29,975 nucleotides of DNA from CAYLNH01 sp964384625 (GTDB taxonomy: Bacteria > Verrucomicrobiota > Lentisphaeria > JABSQK01): NCBI GenBank assembly GCA_964384625.1, contig CAYLNH010000060.1, forward strand, positions 1 to 29,975, in the 5' to 3' direction. This document shows, one piece after another, positions 23,624-29,975 of the stretch. The notes under the pieces are model-generated. The model saw only the letters and a list, made by a program, of their open reading frames with translations. It was not told the origin of the DNA and made no database searches. The first letter of the stretch is position 1; every line of letters starts with the position of its first letter. Position numbers and translations under genes: made by a program.

Positions 23624-25026
23624 ATGAAAACAAACGCATGCTGATCATCGACGACGAAGACAGCATTTGCCTGGCGTTCAAACGTTTCTTTTCCCGGCGC
23701 GGCTGGGACGTCGCCACGGCGGCCACGGGCAAGGCCGGGCTGGATGCCTGCGCCGCGCACGAAGCCCGGGTCGTGTTTCTGGATGTCCGTCTGCCTGATA
23801 TCGACGGGCTCGAGGTCCTGGATCGACTGGGACAGGAACAGCCGGACACGCAGGTGATCATGATCTCCGCCTACGGCTCGCTGGAGACCATCACGCAGGC
23901 CGTCAAAGGCAAGGCTTTCGATTACCTCGCCAAACCGATCGACCTCGATCGTGCCGGAGAGCTGGCCGAACGTGCTCTGCAGGCCGGGCCGCGCGCCGTG
24001 ACGGCGCCGACGGCCGCCGAACCGGAAACCAGGATCATCGGCCGCTCGCATGTCATGCAGGAGGTCTACAAACGCATCGGCCTGGTGGCGCAGACCGACA
24101 GCAGCATCCTGATCATCGGCGACACCGGCACCGGCAAGGAACTGGTGGCGCGCGCGATTCACGAACACAGCTCGCGCGCGGCCGAGCCGTTTGTCGCGAT
24201 CAACTGCGGCGCGCTGCCGGAGAACCTGGTGGAAAGCGAGTTGTTCGGCTACGCCCAAGGCGCCTTCACCGGGGCGGAGCAGGCGCGTCCCGGTCGGTTT
24301 GAAGCGGCGGACGGCGGCACGCTGTTCCTCGATGAAGTCGGCGAACTCCCGCTGCCGATGCAGGTGAAACTCCTTCGCGTCCTGGACGACCAGCGGGTCG
24401 AACGCCTCGGCAGTCACGAATCCATCCATCTGGATGTGCGCATCCTGGCGGCAACCAATCGCAACCTGGAAAAGGAAGTCGAAGCCGGCCGTTTCCGCTC
24501 CGACCTCTTCTACCGGCTGAATGTCATCCACGTCTCGCTCCCGCCGCTGCGGGCCCGGCGCGAAGACATCAAGCCGCTGGCGGAACACTTCCTGACCCAA
24601 TTGACCCGCGGGCACAAGGACCTCCTGACTGACGAGACCAAGGAGATCCTGGAACGCTATTCGTGGCCGGGCAATGTTCGCGAACTGCGCAACGCCATGG
24701 AACACGCCGTGGTGGTCTCGGCCGGTCAGCCTATCCTGCCGCAGCACCTGCCGGCATCCCTGCACGACCCCGTCGGCAGCGCGTCCGACAGCGACCGGCC
24801 GAAAGCGCTGCGCCACTACGTCGCCGCCCTGAATAACGTCGACGAAGATCTGTACAAGATCGCCTTGGAACCGCTGGAACGGCTGGTCATCGAGATGGCG
24901 CTGGAACGTTGCGGCGGCAATCAGTCAAAGGCTTCCGAGATCCTGGGCATCCACCGCAATACACTGCGTACCAAGATCCGTGAATTGGACATCAAGCCGC
25001 GCGCCGACCGGGAGCCTTGGCCGTAG
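23620..25026 (+). CDS. sigma-54-dependent response regulator, NtrC family
   Basis: A 468-residue activator in three parts. The receiver domain (1-120) has acidic residues D11/D12 and phospho-acceptor Asp55 (VVFLDVRLPDIDG). The AAA+ domain (about 140-380) has Walker A GDTGTGKE (167-174), the sigma-54-contacting loop GAFTGA (214-219), Walker B GGTLFLDEVGELPL and the arginine-finger region RFRSDLFYRLNV. The C-terminal Fis-type helix-turn-helix reads ALERCGGNQSKASEILGIHRNTLRTKI. It should activate sigma-54 promoters by ATP-driven remodelling. It overlaps the kinase gene by 4 bp. The closest candidate target is the divergent TonB receptor promoter at 22043-22060. Confidence 0.95.
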   Translation: MNENKRMLIIDDEDSICLAFKRFFSRRGWDVATAATGKAGLDACAAHEARVVFLDVRLPDIDGLEVLDRLGQEQPDTQVIMISAYGSLETITQAVKGKAFDYLAKPIDLDRAGELAERALQAGPRAVTAPTAAEPETRIIGRSHVMQEVYKRIGLVAQTDSSILIIGDTGTGKELVARAIHEHSSRAAEPFVAINCGALPENLVESELFGYAQGAFTGAEQARPGRFEAADGGTLFLDEVGELPLPMQVKLLRVLDDQRVERLGSHESIHLDVRILAATNRNLEKEVEAGRFRSDLFYRLNVIHVSLPPLRARREDIKPLAEHFLTQLTRGHKDLLTDETKEILERYSWPGNVRELRNAMEHAVVVSAGQPILPQHLPASLHDPVGSASDSDRPKALRHYVAALNNVDEDLYKIALEPLERLVIEMALERCGGNQSKASEILGIHRNTLRTKIRELDIKPRADREPWP

Positions 25027-25087
25027 GAAAGCGGGTAAGGCGGGTAAGCGGGTGAAATCGTTAGGCTTAGCCTCAAGAGCGGTGTTC

Positions 25088-25181
25088 TGAGGCCCAAAGG
25101 GCCGGCATTGATATAACCCGGATTGCAGGCCCGGGTCTTGGGTTGAGCCTGAAACACAGGCCTGAAAGGCCGAATTGCAGC
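25088..25181. repeat. REP-like dispersed palindromic element
   Basis: It contains, in order, GGCCC-AAA-GGGCC (25091-25103), a GGCATTGATATAACCCGG stretch, CCCGG/CCGGG arms (25117-25121 and 25131-25135), CTTGGGTTGAGCC, and GGCCT-GAA-AGGCC (25159-25171) followed by GAATTGCAG. This mosaic of GGCC-purine-GGCC hairpins and GGGTTGAGC strings resembles dispersed intergenic repeats often seen in PVC genomes. That resemblance is from memory; a genome-wide count is needed. Confidence 0.45.
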
Positions 25182-25448
25182 CTCGCCTGAGCTTAAGGGT
25201 TTCGCGGGCCAGGCGGGTAAGGCGTCTGGCGTGGCTCGCGTCTTCGCCGGCCACTGGTACAGTCGGGCAGCAGCGGTGCACACGTCGTGTGCAGGATGGA
25301 GTTCAGGTGGCCCACGGCCAGGCTCAGGCGGGATGGCTGAACTCCGCCTCAGATTGCCGTATCTTACGCAATCGTTCATGGGGTTGCTCGGAGAATGGCA
25401 AGGGATTTGCTCTGTCAAAAAACAGAAGAACGTCTGCAGTTTCACAAA

Positions 25449-25462
25449 GCGGCGAGAGCCGC
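25449..25462 (-). terminator. hairpin with short T-tract after the rhamnosidase gene
   Basis: GCGGC and GCCGC form a 5-bp stem around GAGA. On the minus strand TTTGTG follows, about 80 bp after the rhamnosidase stop. The stem is short. Confidence 0.35.
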
Positions 25463-25476
25463 AAACGCTCGTGGCA

Positions 25477-25504
25477 GGAGGCGCCCTGGACCCGGGGCGC
25501 CTTC
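25477..25504. terminator. GC-rich hairpin between convergent genes
   Basis: AGGCGCCC (25479-25486) and GGGCGCCT (25495-25502) form an 8-bp stem, extended to 10 by one wobble and one pair, around an 8-base loop. On the plus strand TTCCCTTTG follows, so it may stop read-through from the kinase/regulator operon; on the minus strand it is the first hairpin after the rhamnosidase stop. Confidence 0.45.
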
Positions 25505-25534
25505 CCTTTGTCCGGCGTGCGGATCGCGACGTCG

Positions 25535-27889
25535 TCAGTCTGCGACGACGACGCCCTCGGGCGGGCAAACAGTGATCCTGCCGGCTTTGTTGGCGACTGT
25601 GATGATGCCCGCCGGCAGCGGGTAGCGCACCTTGTAGTCGAACGCTGTCGGTTGCGGCTTGAGTCGGATGCGGGCGCCGCCTGGTTCGAGGATCTCCAAC
25701 CCGATCAGGTGCTGCACCAGGAAGCAGGCGGGGTAGGCCGACCACGCGTGTGACTCGGTCCGCAGGAAGCCGTGCCAGTCGCCGTTGCGCCAGGAGCCGT
25801 TGCGGTACCATTCTTCATAGGCGGACTCGGCGCCTTTATCGACCATGCGTTTGCCCCAGCGGTCGTCGATGTAACGCAGGGCCAGATCAAAGCGGCCGAT
25901 TTTGGCGAAGGCGTTCAACACAACAGCCGAGAAGAACGGCTGGGCCTCGACCGCGGGCACGGTCTTCCGGGCGAAGATCGCCTCGACAATGGACTTCGTG
26001 GCGGCGGCATTGCACAAGCCGAAGCAGATCGGAGCGGCGTTGCCGTGCTCGCTGATGCTCGTCGAAAGCTTGCCCTCGTATCGGCAATCCCGGAAGACTC
26101 CGGCCTTTTTGTCGAACAACCGGCGGGTGAAATTTTTGGCCATCAGACGGCGCAATCCGCGGCACAGTTTGCGGGTGTGGGCATCTTCCTTCAGCGCGGC
26201 CATTTCGGCGAGGGCCCGGAGACCGCCGTAGAAGAGCGCGTTGTAAGCGGTGCATTCACCGCGGCGGTCGGTGGGCGCCCAGTCAATGAAGACCCAGTAG
26301 GGCATGTTCTCGATCAAGCCGTAGCGATTCAGGTAGTTGGTGTGGGCCTGGATGACGTTTACGGCATTGGGGTAGAGATCGTGGATGATGCCGGCATCGC
26401 CGGTGTACAGATAGTGCTGCCAGAGCCCCATCAGCCACCACAGTGAGTAGTCGGGGATGGCGCCCTGCCAGCCATGATTGACTTTGTTGCTGACGTTGGA
26501 GATCATGCCGGTCTGGTGTTGGTTCGCAGCGGCCTGGCGGTAGAACTTGCCGGTGATGGCGGTGTCTCCGAAGCAGGCGTAGATCGCCGGCACGGTGACG
26601 GCGGCAACGTCGCCGAGCCATTGCGCCTGTTCGCGCCACGGCGTGTCCATCAGGAATTCATTGCTGCACAGCCGCGTTGTGTGCCGGCAGATATCAAAGA
26701 CCTTCTGCAGTCGTTTGTCGCTGCAGGTCAAGCCGCCCCGGTCCGCGTAGGGGTACGTCGAGATCACCGCCTTCAGACTGTGGATCTTGACGTTCTCAAA
26801 GCAGGAACGCAGACGAATCTTGACGTAGCGGAAGGACTTCCAGGTGAACGACTGCCAGGCCTGCCGGCCGGCGGTCATGACATAGCGATCGGCAAAGGAG
26901 TTCTCGAGCGCGATATTGAAGTGATCGTCGATCAACCGTTCGCAGTAGCCGAGATCGATTCTGCCGCCGGCCGGTCCGGTCAGATCGAGGCGGACATAGC
27001 CGGTCAGGATCCGGCCGAAATCAAGCACCACGCAGGGATCGTAAACCCCGTCGAAATCCAGGTCGCGGTGTCTGGTGCTGCAGCGGGCCACGGTCTGCCC
27101 GGCGGCTTTCAGCAGATTGTCGGCCTGCCGGAGCACGCTGTGTTTGATCGGTTTGCCGACCATTGACAGCCCCGGCGCCAGATCCTCCCGGCGGGGCCGG
27201 TTTTCGAGGTCGAGGCATTCTTCCCGGCAGACCACGGTTTCGGCATGGCATTCTTCGGCCGTCATGTGCGGGATGTCCCGCGGCTGCAGGAAACTCCAGG
27301 GCGTCACCGCCGGCGGTGTGTTCGAGGTCCGCCCGGCCAGCACCCGGGCCGCCGGCCAGTGGCTGTCGTCGAACCCGACTTGATCCCAACCGGCCGGCAC
27401 GCGCCGCGCGTCGAACACCTCCTGATACGGGGTGCGCGCATTCATGCCAAAGAAGTAGGTGTGTTGCTGCCAGGCGTCGGCGCGAACCGTCCGCCACGAA
27501 TCGTTGGTCGCAAAAACGCGTTTTCCTTTGGCGCCGACCGCCTCCGCCAGCAGTCCGGGACGGGCGTCGGCGATGTTGCCGACGTAATTGACGACAACAG
27601 CCACGCAGTTCTTGCCGCGCTTCAGGATCGGCGTGAGGTCGAATTCATCGTAGTAATGGAAGAACGGCTGCGACTGCACCGGACCGCGGCCGACGAACGC
27701 GCCGTTGACAAACAGCTGGTAGCGCGTATCCGCGGTGATATACACGGACACCGTCTTCGGGTTGGACCGCAGCAGGACCTCCTTGCGGAAGTAGAAGTAG
27801 GTGTTGTTCTCAATTTCGGGGCCGGCGATCCATTTCGCCTGCCAGCTTCGGGCCGGCGGCCGGCCGAGGAGTGTTTCGATTGCAGCCAT
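25535..27889 (-). CDS. alpha-L-rhamnosidase-like glycoside hydrolase (GH78-type)
   Basis: Predicted to release terminal L-rhamnose from plant or microbial glycans. The 784-residue protein has an N-terminal beta-sandwich part (WQAKWIAGPEIENNTYFYFRKEVLL; YQLFVNGAFVGRGPVQSQPFFHYYDEFDLTPIL), a further beta domain (VVLDFGRILTGYVRLDL), and an (alpha/alpha)6 barrel that begins near the family motif DTPWREQAQWLGD (Asp415, Glu420), followed by IPDYSLWWLMGLWQHYLYTGD and EEWYRNGSWRNGDWHGFLRTESHAWSAYPACFL. A C-terminal beta cap ends the chain. No signal peptide is seen. ATG 27889 has AAGGAG 6 nt upstream and a good promoter; the frame stays open to 28192 but that part looks non-coding. Substrate specificity is inferred from the family only. 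Confidence 0.85.
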   Translation of the reverse strand: MAAIETLLGRPPARSWQAKWIAGPEIENNTYFYFRKEVLLRSNPKTVSVYITADTRYQLFVNGAFVGRGPVQSQPFFHYYDEFDLTPILKRGKNCVAVVVNYVGNIADARPGLLAEAVGAKGKRVFATNDSWRTVRADAWQQHTYFFGMNARTPYQEVFDARRVPAGWDQVGFDDSHWPAARVLAGRTSNTPPAVTPWSFLQPRDIPHMTAEECHAETVVCREECLDLENRPRREDLAPGLSMVGKPIKHSVLRQADNLLKAAGQTVARCSTRHRDLDFDGVYDPCVVLDFGRILTGYVRLDLTGPAGGRIDLGYCERLIDDHFNIALENSFADRYVMTAGRQAWQSFTWKSFRYVKIRLRSCFENVKIHSLKAVISTYPYADRGGLTCSDKRLQKVFDICRHTTRLCSNEFLMDTPWREQAQWLGDVAAVTVPAIYACFGDTAITGKFYRQAAANQHQTGMISNVSNKVNHGWQGAIPDYSLWWLMGLWQHYLYTGDAGIIHDLYPNAVNVIQAHTNYLNRYGLIENMPYWVFIDWAPTDRRGECTAYNALFYGGLRALAEMAALKEDAHTRKLCRGLRRLMAKNFTRRLFDKKAGVFRDCRYEGKLSTSISEHGNAAPICFGLCNAAATKSIVEAIFARKTVPAVEAQPFFSAVVLNAFAKIGRFDLALRYIDDRWGKRMVDKGAESAYEEWYRNGSWRNGDWHGFLRTESHAWSAYPACFLVQHLIGLEILEPGGARIRLKPQPTAFDYKVRYPLPAGIITVANKAGRITVCPPEGVVVAD

Positions 27890-27919
27890 AGGGTTCTCCT
27901 TGGAGTTATGCGCCAACCC

Positions 27920-27946
27920 ATTATAGCGGCGCCCGGCCGTTGTGAA
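27920..27946 (-). promoter_or_regulatory. sigma-70 promoter of the rhamnosidase gene
   Basis: On the minus strand a perfect TATAAT (-10, 27925-27920) is preceded by TTCACA (-35, 27946-27941; 5 of 6) with a 15-base spacer, slightly short. The start would be near 27913, giving a leader of about 24 nt that contains the AAGGAG ribosome-binding site. Confidence 0.6.
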
Positions 27947-28033
27947 ACCGGAACGACCGCCGAGTGGGCAGATTTGCGGTGTCGAATCGCTCCGCTGCTG
28001 AACCGCAACGCCATGTCCCTGGCGTCGGCGCGC

Positions 28034-28061
28034 TGGACAGCGTCCGGTGAAACAGTATGGT
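28034..28061 (+). promoter_or_regulatory. sigma-70 promoter of the secreted-protein gene
   Basis: TGGACA (28034-28039; 5 of 6) and TATGGT (28056-28061; 4 of 6) are separated by 16 bases. Transcription from about 28068 gives a leader of about 27 nt with TGAGG (28084-28088) before ATG 28095, which supports that start over the longer frame from 28047. Confidence 0.5.
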
Positions 28062-28094
28062 GCGAAAACAGATATTGAGATGATGAGGTTTTTG

Positions 28095-29816
28095 ATGAAA
28101 CGTCTGCTGATTACTGCGTGTCTGCTGACGCCGCTGTTTGGTTTCGCCCAGGCCCCGAGCCTGGCGCGCGCCAAGAATCCGAGCGCCTTCATGGCGCGGG
28201 CCCGGGCCTTCCTGCAGCGGAATCCGACGGCGCCCGAAGCGCCGGCGGTCCTGGCCGAAATCTATATGCTGAGTGTGGCGGCGAAGGACGAGCAGAGCGC
28301 GCACCACGCGATGCGGGGTCTGGTGTTTCGCTATCCGAAGTCGGTGCAGGCGCGGTTCGTCGTCCAGAATCACGGCGAAGCCAAGAAGTACGAGGACTTC
28401 CTGAAGACCATTCTCAAGGACTCGGAAACCGAGCTGCTGGGCCGTCTGGACGGGTTGGCGAATGCCGTGATTCTCGGTTTTCATGTCTTCCGCGACAGTT
28501 TTCGGCCGGACACCGAGACCGCGCTGGTCGGCGCGCTCGCGGCCCGCCGGACGGATGACAAGGAACTGGAGCAACTGCTGAACCAGAACCTCCTGGAACA
28601 GATCAAGACGAAGAAGGCCGACGGCGAAGACCTGCCCCCCGCCCTGCAAAAGGCCGTCGTCATCCTGGACGCCCACCTCCAGGCGCACCCCGCACTGGCC
28701 CGGATCAAGAAGCTGCACGCCGTCGACGACTCGAAGGCGGCGCGGGTGTACGAAGAGTACTACCTGATGCAGCTGCCGGTTGCCGAACGACAGAAGCCGG
28801 CGGTCCAGATTATGGTGATCGAGAACCATCTGCGCCGCCGGGAATCGGGCAAAGCGTTGTTGCGCCTGCAGGCCCTGGAGCAGACCGCCGGGAACCCGAA
28901 GCTGTTGTACTGGCAGGCTTACTGCCAGGCACGGGAGCAGGAGTATCCCGCCGCCCTGCAGACGCTGAAAGCGATTGCGGCCCTGCCGCAACAGGCGCCG
29001 TGGACTGCCGCGGCGAAGCGTTTTGCCGCGGCGCTGCAGACGCGCGAGAAAGGCATCCACGCCCATGCAAAGCTGCTGCGTTCGCTGACACGGGCAGCGC
29101 AAGACGAGTTCGAGGTCTTCGAGGGTACGCTGGTGTTTGCCGACGACCACGGCAAGGTCTCCTGGCAGGCATATCTGGGTTTCGACTTCCCGAAGGGAAT
29201 GACGGAGGTCCGCGTGTATGCCGGCCCGAAACGCGAATCGGTCTTCTACTTCAGCAGTAAGGACAACGCGCAGTCGATCTGGATGGAAGGCGACCCGGTG
29301 ATCCGCCGCACGTCCGAGGGGTTTGCGCTCTTCCCCGTGCCCCGCATCAAGATTACGCGCTTGCCGGACCGCAGCTTTTCGCTCTCGATGAACATGGACT
29401 TCGGCAGCAAACCCGAAGACCTGTTGAAGTCGAAGGAAGAACTGCTGCAGTCCAAGTACCTGAGCACGGACGCGGGCACGCTGGAGATGCTGCTTCAGGC
29501 AAGCAAGGCCAAGGTCCCGTTACCGCCGGAAGAACTGGCGGACGGCAAGATTCGGTACGCCTGGTTGCGGCCGAATCCGCGAACAGGCGCATTCACGACG
29601 TTGGAATTCATCCTCGATAAAGACGGGAATCTGCTGTCCGTCGGGACAGACCGTACGCGACTGCAGGCGATGAAGTACGGCAAGAGCGGCACGGTTGTCC
29701 TGCAGCCGCCGCCGGCCCCGAAACTGCCGGCGAAAACAACCGCAGGCGGCGGCGAAGCCGAGTTCATGATGCTGTTTTCGAAGGTGTTTCAACTGATCGG
29801 GCGCATGGGCAGGTAA
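28095..29816 (+). CDS. secreted protein of unknown function with TPR-like helical region
   Basis: The 573-residue product starts with a Sec signal peptide (MKRLLITACLLTPLFGFAQA; predicted cut after AQA), so it is periplasmic or exported. Residues about 20-330 are helical and alanine/leucine-rich with TPR-like features (AFMARARAFLQRNPTAPEAPAVLAEIYML; GKALLRLQALEQTAGNPKLLYWQAYCQAREQEYPAALQTLKAI). The C-terminal 220 residues are predicted to be beta-rich (WQAYLGFDFPKGMTEVRVYAGPKRESVFYFSSKD; LEFILDKDGNLLSVGTD), perhaps a sandwich or lipid-binding-like fold. I recognise no named family. The upstream ATG at 28080 would spoil the signal peptide. It is divergent from the rhamnosidase gene, which may be coincidence. 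Confidence 0.8.
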   Translation: MKRLLITACLLTPLFGFAQAPSLARAKNPSAFMARARAFLQRNPTAPEAPAVLAEIYMLSVAAKDEQSAHHAMRGLVFRYPKSVQARFVVQNHGEAKKYEDFLKTILKDSETELLGRLDGLANAVILGFHVFRDSFRPDTETALVGALAARRTDDKELEQLLNQNLLEQIKTKKADGEDLPPALQKAVVILDAHLQAHPALARIKKLHAVDDSKAARVYEEYYLMQLPVAERQKPAVQIMVIENHLRRRESGKALLRLQALEQTAGNPKLLYWQAYCQAREQEYPAALQTLKAIAALPQQAPWTAAAKRFAAALQTREKGIHAHAKLLRSLTRAAQDEFEVFEGTLVFADDHGKVSWQAYLGFDFPKGMTEVRVYAGPKRESVFYFSSKDNAQSIWMEGDPVIRRTSEGFALFPVPRIKITRLPDRSFSLSMNMDFGSKPEDLLKSKEELLQSKYLSTDAGTLEMLLQASKAKVPLPPEELADGKIRYAWLRPNPRTGAFTTLEFILDKDGNLLSVGTDRTRLQAMKYGKSGTVVLQPPPAPKLPAKTTAGGGEAEFMMLFSKVFQLIGRMGR

Positions 29817-29865
29817 TCCACGGGCGCCATCGACGGAAATGGCCGCAGCTCGTGACCGCCGGGAC

Positions 29866-29888
29866 CGGCAGGCGTGACGCCGCTGCCG
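29866..29888 (+). terminator. bulged hairpin after the secreted-protein gene
   Basis: CGGCA-GGCG (29866-29874), a TGA loop, and CGCC-GC-TGCCG (29878-29888) pair with a 2-base bulge, about 50 bp after the stop. Only TT follows. The rest of 29817-29975 shows no gene I can support. Confidence 0.35.
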
Positions 29889-29975
29889 TTGCTGTGGAAC
29901 CGGGCGCATGTCAGTTCTGCAGGTCATCCCTTGGCGTTGGCAAGAGCCGCACCATAGCGCCAGAACGTTCACCAG

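Larger units (their letters stand above)
25027..25534. other. 508-bp non-coding region between regulator and rhamnosidase genes
   Basis: The two flanking genes converge here. The stretch contains G-rich simple motifs (GCGGGTAAGGCGGGTAAGCGGGT at 25031-25053), a REP-like element (25088-25181), a 7-bp stem TGCACAC-GTC-GTGTGCA (25277-25293), a 9-bp inverted repeat GGAGTTCAG/CTGAACTCC (25298-25306 and 25337-25345), and two hairpins near the rhamnosidase end. I see no convincing protein-coding frame. Confidence 0.5.

Noticed and set aside
24921..25811. Minus-strand open frame across the regulator/rhamnosidase intergenic region
   Set aside because: It overlaps the ends of two well-supported genes in wrong frames and its translation of the REP-like region is low-complexity and without domains.

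Overview
This is a GC-rich (roughly 60-65% by eye) chromosomal window from a diderm bacterium. A TonB-dependent receptor, a lipobox lipoprotein, a Bacteroides-type bifunctional fucokinase/GDP-fucose pyrophosphorylase, a eukaryote-like (GH13_8-type) branching enzyme and several glycoside hydrolases together suggest the PVC group (Lentisphaerota/Kiritimatiellota-like) or a neighbouring phylum. This assignment is an inference; no rRNA or tRNA gene was found to anchor it.

Layout. 1-300: a promoter and a 43-residue lipoprotein gene. 340-2038 (-): a CapA/PgsA-type gene broken by one frameshift. 2115-4882 (+): a Fur-family-like operator and a znuA-znuC-znuB zinc uptake operon. 4883-5350: a non-coding stretch packed with inverted repeats. 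5351-9395 (+): an operon of NAD synthetase, an unrecognised probable alpha-barrel protein and a DnaQ-type 3'-5' exonuclease. 9466-11541 (-): glycogen branching enzyme. 11886-14744 (+): FKP. 14979-15824 (+): a group-2-like sigma-70 factor. 15943-17949 (-): a clan GH-A glycoside hydrolase. 18154-19045 (+): a HEAT-repeat/zinc-ribbon/nuclease gene with a one-base frameshift, sitting between two related ~65-nt imperfect palindromes. 19209-19718 (+): a CBS-pair protein. 19867-21996 (-): TonB-dependent receptor. 22205-25026 (+): histidine kinase and NtrC-type regulator. 25027-25534: non-coding, REP-like. 25535-27889 (-): alpha-L-rhamnosidase-like enzyme. 28095-29816 (+): secreted protein of unknown function.

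How the parts may work together. The clearest regulatory circuit is at 19.8-25.0 kb. The regulator has the GAFTGA sigma-54 contact motif, and the divergent TonB receptor gene has a GG-N10-GC (-24/-12) promoter about 37 bp before its expected leader end, with an inverted repeat about 100 bp further upstream where an enhancer would lie. A second -24/-12-like site precedes the alternative sigma-70 gene, hinting at a sigma-54 to sigma-70 cascade. Carbohydrate themes recur (fucose activation, glycogen branching, rhamnosidase, GH-A hydrolase, CapA), but these genes do not form one operon.

The least explained pieces are the palindrome-flanked HEAT/zinc-ribbon/nuclease module (18.05-19.11 kb) and the palindrome cluster at 4.9-5.3 kb. 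Two genes carry apparent single-base frameshifts, so either real decay or assembly error must be considered.
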